This document shows positions 15,551-22,609 of a DNA stretch of 25,951 bases, piece after piece. Each line of letters begins with the position of its first letter. Position 1 is the stretch's first letter. Location: assembly GCA_024642185.1 (NCBI GenBank), contig JAHEBR010000008.1, forward strand, positions 1 through 25,951, in the 5' to 3' direction. Both the position numbers and the translations under genes were made by a program. The stretch comes from Marivivens sp. (GTDB taxonomy: Bacteria > Pseudomonadota > Alphaproteobacteria > Rhodobacterales > Rhodobacteraceae). Below the pieces are notes generated by a model that ran no database searches, had not been told where the DNA came from, and saw only the letters and a program-made list of their open reading frames with translations.

Positions 15551-16273
15551 TCAGACCTTCACCGCCCCGAACCGCCTGTCGCGGGTCGCATAGTTGCCGA
15601 CGATCCTGCCAAACTCTTCGGCGGTGAAATCCGGCCAGAGCGTATCGACAAACTCGTATTCGGAATAGGCCGATTGCCAGAGAAGAAAGTTCGAGATGCG
15701 CGCCTCGCCCGAGGTGCGGATCACGAGGTCGGGGTCGGGCAAAACATGGGTGTCGAGAAAACGCGCCAGTGTCTCGGCATCGACATCCTCGGGCCTGAGA
15801 CGCCCGGCCTGAACCTCGAAAGCCATCCGTTTGGCCGCCCGAGTAACCTCGTCCCGGCCGCCATAGTTGATCGCGATGGTCAGGTGGATGAGGTCGTTAT
15901 GCGCGGTCAGAAGCTCAAGCTCGTCCATGAGCGCCACGAGCTTGTCCTCAAGCTTGACCCGATCCCCGATAAACCGCACCCGTACGCCCGCCTCGACCAG
16001 CGCGCGCTGTTCTTTCTCGATATAGCGGCGGAAAAGCTTCATCAGCCCCGCGACCTCGGTCTGGGTGCGCTTCCAGTTCTCGGTCGAAAAGGCAAAGACG
16101 GTCAGATACTTGACGTCAAGCGCCGGACAGGCCTCGACAATCTCGCGCACCCGTTTGGCGCCCGCGTGATGGCCGAAGAGGCGCGGTCGCCCCCGCATCT
16201 GCGCCCAGCGTCCGTTTCCGTCCATAATGACGGCCACATGGCGCGGGCCTTTCGCCTCGGTTGTCTCGGCCAT
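15551..16273 (-). CDS. uppS: Undecaprenyl-diphosphate synthase UppS
   Basis: UppS extends farnesyl-PP with isopentenyl-PP in cis to make the C55 lipid carrier for peptidoglycan and O-antigen. The 240-residue product carries the cis-prenyltransferase signature VAVIMDGNGRWA with catalytic Asp18, then GHHAGAK, the FAFSTENW segment, and the C-terminal RTSGEARISNFLLWQ motif followed by the YSEYEF stretch. Length and motifs match the family. A strong GGAGG Shine-Dalgarno lies before the ATG at 16271-16273, 21 bp after frr. The short inverted repeat in that gap is listed separately. Confidence 0.97.
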   Translation of the reverse strand: MAETTEAKGPRHVAVIMDGNGRWAQMRGRPRLFGHHAGAKRVREIVEACPALDVKYLTVFAFSTENWKRTQTEVAGLMKLFRRYIEKEQRALVEAGVRVRFIGDRVKLEDKLVALMDELELLTAHNDLIHLTIAINYGGRDEVTRAAKRMAFEVQAGRLRPEDVDAETLARFLDTHVLPDPDLVIRTSGEARISNFLLWQSAYSEYEFVDTLWPDFTAEEFGRIVGNYATRDRRFGAVKV

Positions 16274-16288
16274 CTGGCCTCCAAATTG

Positions 16289-16305
16289 TGCAGGTCAGAC
16301 CTGCA
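16289..16305 (-). repeat. Perfect inverted repeat spanning the frr stop codon
   Basis: Arms TGCAGGTC and GACCTGCA (8 bp each) flank one base, forming a 17-bp dyad that contains the frr TGA. As RNA it could fold as a 7-bp stem with a 3-base loop between frr and the uppS Shine-Dalgarno. It could equally be a coincidence of the last frr codons. Confidence 0.5.
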
Positions 16306-16858
16306 TGATCTCGGCTTGCTTGGTCTCGAGGGTCTGATCGACGATCTTGATATACTTGTCGGTCAGTTCCTGAACCTCGCCTTCCCAGAATTTCTGGTCG
16401 TCTTCCGACAGGCCGTCGGCCTTGGCCTTCTTGATCTGATCCATCCCGTCGCGGCGCAGGTTTCGGACGGCAACGCGGGCGTGTTCGGCATAGTTGCCGG
16501 CGACCTTGGTCAATTCACGGCGGCGCTCTTCGTTCAACTCGGGGATCGGCAGCATGATGATCGTGCCGTTCATCTGCGGATTGATGCCAAGGCCCGACTC
16601 GCGGATCGCTTTCTCTACCTTATTGACCATGCCCTTATCCCAGACATTGATCGTGACCATGCGCGGCTCGGGGACGTTGATCGTCCCGAGCTGGTTGATC
16701 GGGGTCAACTGGCCGTAGGCATCAACCATGATCGGTTCGAGCATCGAACCCGAGGCGCGGCCCGTCCGCAGCGACGCGAATTCTGTCCGCAGCGCGTGGA
16801 TCGCGCCATCCATGCGGCGCTGGAGATCATCTGTGTCGAGTTCGAATTCGTCTGCCAT
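16295..16858 (-). CDS. frr: Ribosome recycling factor
   Basis: RRF splits the post-termination ribosome together with EF-G. The 187-residue product shows the family pattern: the N-terminal helix with FASLRTGRAS (about 27-36), the domain II stretch YGQLTPINQLG and VPEPRMVTINVWDK, then the LNEERRRELTKVA helix with its conserved basic cluster and NLRRDGMDQIKKAK. Length is standard (about 185). It sits 41 bp after pyrH, the normal pyrH-frr pairing. The ATG at 16856-16858 is the natural start. Confidence 0.97.
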   Translation of the reverse strand: MADEFELDTDDLQRRMDGAIHALRTEFASLRTGRASGSMLEPIMVDAYGQLTPINQLGTINVPEPRMVTINVWDKGMVNKVEKAIRESGLGINPQMNGTIIMLPIPELNEERRRELTKVAGNYAEHARVAVRNLRRDGMDQIKKAKADGLSEDDQKFWEGEVQELTDKYIKIVDQTLETKQAEIMQV

Positions 16859-16899
16859 ATTGGTCGTCCCGGTCTTCCGAAAGTTGCGCCCCTATACCG

Positions 16900-17625
16900 T
16901 CAACTATGGACGGTTGTATAGGTGCCTTGGCCCGCGAGAATGCCCTTGAAGCCGCCCGGCTCGTCGAGGGAGAAGACAATCAGCGGCATCCTGTTGTCGC
17001 GGCAAAGCGCGATGGCGGAGGCGTCCATCACCTTGAGATTCTTGGCCAGAACCTCGTCATAGCTGATCCGGTCAAAGCGCTTGGCCTCCGGGTTTTTCTT
17101 GGGATCGCTGTCGTAGATGCCGTCAACCTGCTTGCCCATGAAGATCGCCTCGCACGACATCTCGGTGGCGCGCAGGGCGGCGGCGGTGTCGGTGGTGAAA
17201 TAGGGGTTGCCGGTGCCGGCGGCAAAGATGCAGACCCGCTTTTTCTCGAGGTGCCGCACGGCGCGACGGCGGATATAGGGCTCGCAGACCTGATCCATCG
17301 GAATGGCGGAAATCACGCGGGTGAAGACGCCGACCGCCTCCAAAGCGGACTGCATGGCGAGCGCGTTCATCACCGTGGCCAGCATGCCCATATAGTCGGC
17401 CGTGGTCCGCTCCATCCCCTGCGCCGAGCCCTGCAGACCGCGGAAAATGTTGCCGCCACCGATCACCATGCAGATCTCGACACCCATATCGTGAACCGAC
17501 TTCACCTCCTGCGCGATCCGCTCGACCGTCGGCGGGTGCAGGCCATAGCCCTGATCCCCCATGAGGGCCTCGCCCGAGATCTTGAGCATCACGCGTTTGA
17601 AGGTCGTCTGGTCACTGTCGCTCAT
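16900..17625 (-). CDS. pyrH: UMP kinase PyrH
   Basis: PyrH phosphorylates UMP to UDP in pyrimidine nucleotide synthesis; bacterial UMP kinases are hexamers of the amino acid kinase fold, controlled by GTP and UTP. The 241-residue product has the LKISGEALMG segment (about 14-23) and GGGNIFRG near 57-64. A DYMGMLATVMNALAMQ stretch and the nucleotide-binding GTGNPYFTTDTAA segment follow. The frame is open 39 codons upstream, but the ATG at 17623-17625 gives family length and begins right before the conserved core; the longer part would overlap the divergent miaA leader. rpsB-tsf, which precede pyrH in many bacteria, are not present here; miaA is divergent instead. A promoter was not clear to me. 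Confidence 0.96.
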   Translation of the reverse strand: MSDSDQTTFKRVMLKISGEALMGDQGYGLHPPTVERIAQEVKSVHDMGVEICMVIGGGNIFRGLQGSAQGMERTTADYMGMLATVMNALAMQSALEAVGVFTRVISAIPMDQVCEPYIRRRAVRHLEKKRVCIFAAGTGNPYFTTDTAAALRATEMSCEAIFMGKQVDGIYDSDPKKNPEAKRFDRISYDEVLAKNLKVMDASAIALCRDNRMPLIVFSLDEPGGFKGILAGQGTYTTVHS

Positions 17626-17714
17626 CCGCGGGTCTCTCTTTTTGTTGGGAGTCTTTCGTTGTCCGGCAAAATGTCGGAAAAGGGCGGCGTGTTCAATGCC
17701 AAGCGCCCCGGAAA

Positions 17715-18614
17715 ATGCAGCCGGCGCGCGAAAGCCCGCCAAGCCAAGAGCCGCCCGTGATCGACCTGACCAGCATTCCCGATGACAAGCCGGTTCTGAT
17801 CGCCGGGCCTACCGCCTCGGGCAAGTCGGCGCTGGCGCTGACGATCGCCGCCGAGGCGGGCGGGATCATCATCAACGCCGATGCGCTGCAGGTGTTCGAT
17901 GGCTGGCGCATCCTGACCGCACGGCCCAGCCCCGACGAATTGGCCATCGCGCCCCATGCGCTCTATGGCCATGTGCCCTATGATGCGCCCTATTCCGTGG
18001 GCCATTGGCTGCGGGATGCGGCGGGGCTCCTGCGCGGGCCCGAGCGGCCGATCATTGTCGGCGGGACGGGTCTCTATTTCCGGGCGCTGACCGAAGGCTT
18101 GGCCGAGATTCCGGCGACCCCGCCCGATATCCGGGCGGAAGCAGACCTGATCCCCCTGCCCGATCTGATCGCCGGCCTCGACCAGCAGACCCGACCGGGC
18201 CTCGACCTCAGGAACCGCGCACGCGTGCAACGCGCTTGGGAGGTCCTGCGTGCGACAGGCCGCGGCATTGCCGACTGGCAGGCCGACACGCCCGCCCCAC
18301 TTCTGCACCTTGGCGATACGGTCCCGCTGGTGATGCAGGTCGGCGCCGACTGGCTCAACGACCGGATCAGCCGCCGGTTTGACCAGATGCTGGCGATGGG
18401 TGCGCTCGACGAGGCGCGGGCGATGCTGCCGCACTGGGATCCCGCACTTCTGTCGTCCAAAGCCATCGGCGCGCCGGAGCTGATTGCCCACCTCAAGGGC
18501 GAGATCTCGCTTGATGCTGCGCGTGAGGCTGCGATCATCGCTTCGCGCCAGTATGCAAAGCGCCAGAGGACGTGGTTTCGGGCGCGGATGAAGGACTGGC
18601 GCGCAATACCGTAG
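17715..18614 (+). CDS. miaA: tRNA dimethylallyltransferase MiaA
   Basis: MiaA transfers a dimethylallyl group to A37 of tRNAs reading UNN codons. The 299-residue product has the P-loop GPTASGKS at 31-38, an INADALQVFDGWRILTARPS stretch (usual DSxQ is here DALQ), the GGTGLYFRAL segment near 117-126 and a C-terminal RQYAKRQRTWFR motif. The start is uncertain: the ATG at 17715 has GGA just before it, while a GTG at 17757 with GAG upstream would give 285 residues starting just before the conserved core and fits the usual family N-terminus better. The gene is divergent from pyrH. Its TAG stop is directly followed by a DnaA-box-like spacer. Context does not show an operon partner. Confidence 0.94.
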   Translation: MQPARESPPSQEPPVIDLTSIPDDKPVLIAGPTASGKSALALTIAAEAGGIIINADALQVFDGWRILTARPSPDELAIAPHALYGHVPYDAPYSVGHWLRDAAGLLRGPERPIIVGGTGLYFRALTEGLAEIPATPPDIRAEADLIPLPDLIAGLDQQTRPGLDLRNRARVQRAWEVLRATGRGIADWQADTPAPLLHLGDTVPLVMQVGADWLNDRISRRFDQMLAMGALDEARAMLPHWDPALLSSKAIGAPELIAHLKGEISLDAAREAAIIASRQYAKRQRTWFRARMKDWRAIP

Positions 18615-18648
18615 TTATCCACAGGTTCACCCACAGAAATTTGGATAA
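18615..18648. promoter_or_regulatory. DnaA box pair in inverted orientation, miaA to AraC-family gene spacer
   Basis: A perfect DnaA box TTATCCACA (18615-18623) starts directly after the miaA stop, and TTATCCAAA lies on the opposite strand at 18640-18648, one base off consensus. A weaker TCACCCACA (18627-18635) lies between. The core arms TTATCCA / TGGATAA form an inverted repeat with a 20-bp spacer, so it could also be an operator or weak hairpin. No AT-rich unwinding stretch or further boxes are seen, so it is not a clear origin. Confidence 0.5.
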
Positions 18649-18731
18649 ACTTCATATTTTTGTCATTGTCGGGGGGCAAAAACCCCGCATTCTTACAGAA
18701 ATCGAACCTTGCCCCCGCCCAAGAGCCGAAA

Positions 18732-19562
18732 ATGACCGACCTGATCCCCGACCCCGCCAACCGCGTGACCCTCACCGCGCTTGCCCAGAATCCCGCCAAC
18801 GGCCGCTGGCGCACCGAGGCGATGCGCAGCCATTCGGCACCGCGGCTTCTGTTCGTCGCCAAGGGGCAAGGCCGGATCACCGTGGCCGGCCTCACCTCGG
18901 GCTATGGCCCCAACAACCTGATCTTTATCCCCGCCCGCACCATGTATGGTTTCGAGGTCGGGCCGACGGTTTTCGCCCAGATGCTCACGATCCCCGCCTC
19001 GATGGCCGAGGACTGGCCCGAAGAGCCGGTGCACCTACGATTGCGGGATGTGGCGGCGCAAAAGGAACTGGCGTCGATCTTTGACGCGCTCGAGCGAGAG
19101 ATCAAATCCGACAAGTCCGGCCAGGCGCGCGCCGCACAGCACCATGTGGGCCTCCTGTCGGTCTTTTTCGAACGTCAGGTGGCGAGCCACCCGAGCGACC
19201 CGACTACCGACCGCAGCCGCACCGCCTCCGCCCGTTTGGTCGCCGCCTACTCCGACCTCGTGGAGCGCGACTTCCGCTTGCACAAGGGCATCGCCGATTA
19301 TGCTGCCCAGCTCGGCGTAACGCCGACGCACCTGACCCGTTGCTGCCGTGTCACGAGCGGCCGTTCGGCGCTGCGACTGCTGAACGACCGGGTGCTCTAT
19401 GAGGCGCGGATGCTCCTGCGCGAGACCCGCACTCCGGTGCAGGAAATCGCGCAATCGCTGGGCTTCGCATCGCCAGCCTATTTTACTCGAAGCTTCCAGC
19501 AGGCGACCGGACAGACCCCGACCGGCTTCCGCCGGTCCGGGCTCGTGGTTCAGCGCCTCTGA
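18732..19562 (+). CDS. AraC-family transcriptional regulator
   Basis: A 276-residue regulator with an N-terminal cupin-like sensor region (about 20-110, with strands such as RLLFVAKGQGRITVAG and NLIFIPARTMYGF) and a C-terminal double helix-turn-helix of the AraC type (about 178-275). The last part contains IADYAAQLGVTPTHLTR, then the second helix pair VQEIAQSLGFASPAYFTRSFQQ and the typical TGQTPTGFRR end. The frame is open 24 codons upstream, but the ATG at 18732 fits domain spacing. It is co-directional with the transporter operon, but an intrinsic terminator and about 170 bp of promoter-like sequence separate them. It may regulate the importer, which would fit a local sensor, but nothing in the sequence proves that. 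The ligand is unknown. Confidence 0.9.
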   Translation: MTDLIPDPANRVTLTALAQNPANGRWRTEAMRSHSAPRLLFVAKGQGRITVAGLTSGYGPNNLIFIPARTMYGFEVGPTVFAQMLTIPASMAEDWPEEPVHLRLRDVAAQKELASIFDALEREIKSDKSGQARAAQHHVGLLSVFFERQVASHPSDPTTDRSRTASARLVAAYSDLVERDFRLHKGIADYAAQLGVTPTHLTRCCRVTSGRSALRLLNDRVLYEARMLLRETRTPVQEIAQSLGFASPAYFTRSFQQATGQTPTGFRRSGLVVQRL

Positions 19563-19568
19563 ACAGCA

Positions 19569-19599
19569 CTTCAAGCCTGCAAAAGCTTGGGGTTTTTTT
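19569..19599 (+). terminator. Intrinsic terminator after the AraC-family gene
   Basis: An 8-bp stem (CTTCAAGC / GCTTGGGG, with two G-U pairs) closes an 8-base loop and is followed by seven T residues (19593-19599). It begins 7 bp after the stop codon, in the right place and orientation. Confidence 0.82.
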
Positions 19600-19655
19600 C
19601 CGACCATTCCCTTGGTGCAGGTCGCAAATCGGCTGTCTAATGCCGAAACCTACTA

Positions 19656-19670
19656 TTGACCGACGGTCAA
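19656..19670. promoter_or_regulatory. Palindromic operator candidate upstream of the importer operon
   Basis: TTGACC-GAC-GGTCAA is a perfect 6-bp inverted repeat with a 3-bp spacer, about 100 bp before the binding-protein start. Its left arm could also serve as a -35; a poor GACGAT lies at -10 distance. The short-spaced dyad is of the type bound by dimeric TetR-like repressors, whereas AraC proteins usually bind direct repeats. No TetR gene is in the window. Confidence 0.45.
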
Positions 19671-19733
19671 AAAGGCCGACGATGGTTGGTGATCGGGGGG
19701 CCGGGCGCGCAGGGAGGACGCTGTGCGCCAAGC

Positions 19734-19751
19734 ACTGTCCCCGTCGACAGT
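19734..19751. repeat. Inverted repeat in the leader of the importer operon
   Basis: ACTGTC and GACAGT (6 bp each) flank six bases, 19 bp before the start codon and just ahead of its GGGAG Shine-Dalgarno. It could be an operator or a small hairpin that affects translation of the binding protein. Confidence 0.4.
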
Positions 19752-19770
19752 TAATTTCAGGGAGATAAGA

Positions 19771-21432
19771 ATGACTCATTTTAATTCTGCGCTTCACCCG
19801 GCAGCATATATGTATGCCGAGGAAGAGCGCGCCGGTAAGCTGAGCCGCCGCGAGTTCATGACCCGCGCCACCGCGCTCGGCCTTACCGCCACCGCCGCCT
19901 ATGGCCTTCTCGGCCTCAAGGCACCGGCCGCCGCTGCGGGCGCCCAGATGGGCGGCACCATGCGCATCCAGCAGAACGTCGTGGCGATGAAAGACCCGCG
20001 CACCTTCGACTGGTCGTATCTGGGCAACGTCGCCCGCTGCTGGCTCGAGTATCTCGTCGAGATCAACAGCGACGGCTCGATGCGCGGTATGCTCCTCGAA
20101 GGCTGGGAGGCCAACGAGGACGCAACGCAGTACACCCTCCATGTCCGCCCCGGCGTGACCTGGAACAACGGCGATGCGTTCAACGCCGACAACGTGGTCT
20201 GGATCCTCAACTACTGGTGCGACAAGGCCGTGGAAGGCAACTCGATGGCGGGCCGTATGTCCTCGCTGATCGACGCCGAGACCGGCATGGCCCGCGAGGG
20301 CGCGATCGTCAAGCTTGACGACATGACCGTCCAGCTGAACCTGCCCGCCTCGGATATCACCGTGATGGTTGGCATGGCCGACTATCCGGCCGCCGTGGTT
20401 CACCCCAGCCATGACCCCGAGAACATGGTCGCCCAGTCGCTCGGCACCGGCCCCTACAAGCTCGAGTCGCTCGAGGTCGGCGTGAAGGCCGTGCTCGTCC
20501 GCAACGAGGGCCACACCTGGTGGGGTCACTCGGCCGAAGGCATCGGCGGCGCCTATCTCGACCGTATCGAGTTTGTCGACTACGGCACCGACCCGGCCGC
20601 CTGGATGGCTGCGATCGAATCCGACGAAGTCGATATGCTCTATGAGAACGTCGGCGAATTCCTCGACATCGCCTCGGCTATCGGTTGGGAACAGTCGGAC
20701 GTGACCACCGGCGCGACCCTTGTCTTCCGCTTCAACCAGAAAACCGAAGTCGATGGCATGGCTCCCTATGCCGATGTCCGCGTGCGTCAGGCGCTGAGCC
20801 AGGCCGTCAACAACGGCGTTGTGCTCGAGCTTGGCTATTCGGGCCGCGGCACCGAGGCCGACAACCACCACGTTGCCCCGGTCCACCCCGAGTATGCCGA
20901 TATCGGCCGTCCGACCTTCGATCCCTCGGGCACCAAGGCGCTTCTCGATGAAGCCGGCATGGGCGACTACGAGTTCGAACTGATCACCCTTGATGACGAC
21001 TTCAACCGCAACTCGGGCGACGCTGTTGCCGCCCAGATCCGTGATGCGGGCGCCAATATCAAGCGGACGATCATGCCCGGCTCGACCTTCTGGAACGATT
21101 GGGACAAGTTCCCCTTCTCGGCCACCGAATGGAACCACCGCCCGCTTGGCGTTCAGGTTCTGGCGCTGGCCTATCGTTCGGGTGAGGCCTGGAACGAAGC
21201 GGCCTATTCGAACCCCGAGTTCGATGCGCTTCTCGCCAAGGCCATGTCGCTTGCCGACGCCGATGCCCGCCGCGAGGTGATGGCCGATCTCGAAACGTTG
21301 TTCCGCAACGACGCCGTGATCATCCAGCCCTTCTGGCGCAAGCTCTACCGGCACTTCCGTCCGGGTGTTGTGGGCGCAGCGATGCACCCCAGCTTCGAGA
21401 TCCACGCTTACAAGCTTGGTTTCTCGGCCTAA
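19771..21432 (+). CDS. ABC importer substrate-binding protein, family 5, Tat-exported
   Basis: A periplasmic solute-binding protein of the peptide/opine/nickel (SBP_bac_5) family; it captures substrate for the permeases encoded next. The 553-residue product has an unusual N-terminus: a 25-residue polar region, then a twin-arginine motif SRREFM (Arg26-Arg27), a hydrophobic stretch to about 50 and an alanine-rich cleavage region. Tat export suggests it folds before export. The mature part has the family's YNxLxxRxL-like start region, the WNNGDAFNADNVVWIL segment (about 127-142), GTGPYKLESLE and a PYADVRVRQALSQAVNN segment. The ATG at 19771 has a GGGAG Shine-Dalgarno; an upstream in-frame GTG lacks one. 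It lies first in an operon with two permeases and a fused ATPase. Substrate is not evident. Confidence 0.92.
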   Translation: MTHFNSALHPAAYMYAEEERAGKLSRREFMTRATALGLTATAAYGLLGLKAPAAAAGAQMGGTMRIQQNVVAMKDPRTFDWSYLGNVARCWLEYLVEINSDGSMRGMLLEGWEANEDATQYTLHVRPGVTWNNGDAFNADNVVWILNYWCDKAVEGNSMAGRMSSLIDAETGMAREGAIVKLDDMTVQLNLPASDITVMVGMADYPAAVVHPSHDPENMVAQSLGTGPYKLESLEVGVKAVLVRNEGHTWWGHSAEGIGGAYLDRIEFVDYGTDPAAWMAAIESDEVDMLYENVGEFLDIASAIGWEQSDVTTGATLVFRFNQKTEVDGMAPYADVRVRQALSQAVNNGVVLELGYSGRGTEADNHHVAPVHPEYADIGRPTFDPSGTKALLDEAGMGDYEFELITLDDDFNRNSGDAVAAQIRDAGANIKRTIMPGSTFWNDWDKFPFSATEWNHRPLGVQVLALAYRSGEAWNEAAYSNPEFDALLAKAMSLADADARREVMADLETLFRNDAVIIQPFWRKLYRHFRPGVVGAAMHPSFEIHAYKLGFSA

Positions 21433-21445
21433 GAAACCTGTGTGT

Positions 21446-21471
21446 CGCCCCCGCCCATCGCGGCGGGGGCG
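21446..21471 (+). promoter_or_regulatory. Strong GC hairpin after the binding-protein gene
   Basis: A perfect 10-bp stem CGCCCCCGCC / GGCGGGGGCG closes a 6-base loop 13 bp after the stop. There is no T-run, so transcription probably continues to the permease genes. Such hairpins commonly protect the upstream mRNA and allow more binding protein than permease. Confidence 0.7.
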
Positions 21472-21552
21472 CTCCGGCCCTGCCGGACGTAAGGCAAGAT
21501 TGGCCATGCCTTTCGGGGCAAGGTTAGAACTGCGAACGACAAGGGAAGCTCC

Positions 21553-22599
21553 ATGGGCCTTTTTGTCCTGCGCCGGGTTGGGGTGATGATCCTCACGGCG
21601 CTTTGTCTGACATTCGTCGTGTTTTATCTGACGAACCTCGACCCCAATCTCGAAAAACTCGCCAAGACACAGGGCAACGCCCGTATGTCGGACGAGCAGG
21701 TGCAGACCTGGCTCTCGAACCGTGGCTATGACCGGCCCGACTATATCAAATATGGCGAATGGCTCGGAGTGCTTCCCGGCTATGTGATCGAAGGCGCCGA
21801 CGGAGATATCCGTGGCCGCTGCCTCCGCGCCGGTGTGACCGCTGAAGACGCCCCGCGTTTCTGCGGCATCCTTCAGGGCGACTGGGGCTTCTCGACCGTA
21901 TTCAAGGAAGACGTCTCGAAGATCGTCATGATCCGCCTCAGCCAGACCGCAAAGCTGATGGGCATGGTGATGCTGGTTATGGTCCCCTCGGCGCTCATCA
22001 TCGGCGTTCTCGCCGGGATGCGCGAAGGCTCAAGGCTTGACCGGACGCTTTCGACCGCCTCCATCGTGACCACGGCAACGCCTGAATATGTGTCGGGTGT
22101 TCTTTTCATCACGATCTTTGCGTCCTCTGCCGTCGGCCTGAAATGGTTCAACGGCTCGGCCACGAGCGCCATGGAAAACATGACATTCGTCAATTTTACC
22201 CTGCCTGTCATGACCGTGGCGCTTTACGGCATGGGCTATATCGCCCGCATGACCCGCGCCTCGATGACCGAGGTGATGACGGCGCAATATATCCGCACCG
22301 CCCGCCTCAAGGGCGTAAGCTTTCGCAACATCGTCATCAAACACGCGCTCAGGAACGCGCTGATCGCGCCGTTCACGGTCATCATGCTGCAATTTCCTTG
22401 GCTTTTGAACGGGGTGGTGATCGTCGAGACCCTCTTTAACTTCAAAGGCTTCGGCTGGACCCTCGTGCAGGCGGCCGGCAACAACGATATCGAGATGCTC
22501 TTGGGCGTTTCGGTCGTGTCGGTCTTTGTCGTGCTGACCACGCAGTTGATCTCGGATATCGGCTACGTCTTCCTCAACCCCCGCATCCGGATTTCGTGA
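21553..22599 (+). CDS. ABC importer permease, DppB/OppB type
   Basis: An inner-membrane permease that forms half of the transport channel. The 348-residue product starts with the MGLFVLRRVGVMILT helix typical of DppB and has further membrane helices at about 134-155, 168-200, 215-235, 275-300 and 315-340. The cytoplasmic coupling EAA-type segment is YIRTARLKGVSFRNIVIKHA (about 250-270). Compared with ordinary DppB proteins (about 310-335 residues) the first periplasmic loop is longer: between YGEWLG and GDWGFS there are about 35 extra residues with two cysteines (Cys90 and Cys104) that could form a disulfide. An AGGGAAG-like Shine-Dalgarno precedes the ATG. The next permease gene starts 10 bp downstream. 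Confidence 0.92.
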   Translation: MGLFVLRRVGVMILTALCLTFVVFYLTNLDPNLEKLAKTQGNARMSDEQVQTWLSNRGYDRPDYIKYGEWLGVLPGYVIEGADGDIRGRCLRAGVTAEDAPRFCGILQGDWGFSTVFKEDVSKIVMIRLSQTAKLMGMVMLVMVPSALIIGVLAGMREGSRLDRTLSTASIVTTATPEYVSGVLFITIFASSAVGLKWFNGSATSAMENMTFVNFTLPVMTVALYGMGYIARMTRASMTEVMTAQYIRTARLKGVSFRNIVIKHALRNALIAPFTVIMLQFPWLLNGVVIVETLFNFKGFGWTLVQAAGNNDIEMLLGVSVVSVFVVLTTQLISDIGYVFLNPRIRIS

Positions 22600-22609
22600 G
22601 GAGAACGCC

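Noticed and set aside
15365..16921. 518-codon plus-strand frame over uppS and frr
   Set aside because: It runs opposite two certain genes with conserved motifs and shows no domain of its own.
18615..18731. Chromosome origin at the DnaA boxes
   Set aside because: Only one perfect and one near-perfect box, no AT-rich unwinding stretch, and no dnaA, hemE, parA or similar neighbour. Kept only as a DnaA-box site.
19483..21507. Long open frame (674 codons) on the minus strand opposite the binding-protein gene
   Set aside because: The plus-strand frame has family motifs, a Tat signal and a Shine-Dalgarno. The opposite frame has none and reflects GC-rich codon use, which removes stops from the antisense frame.
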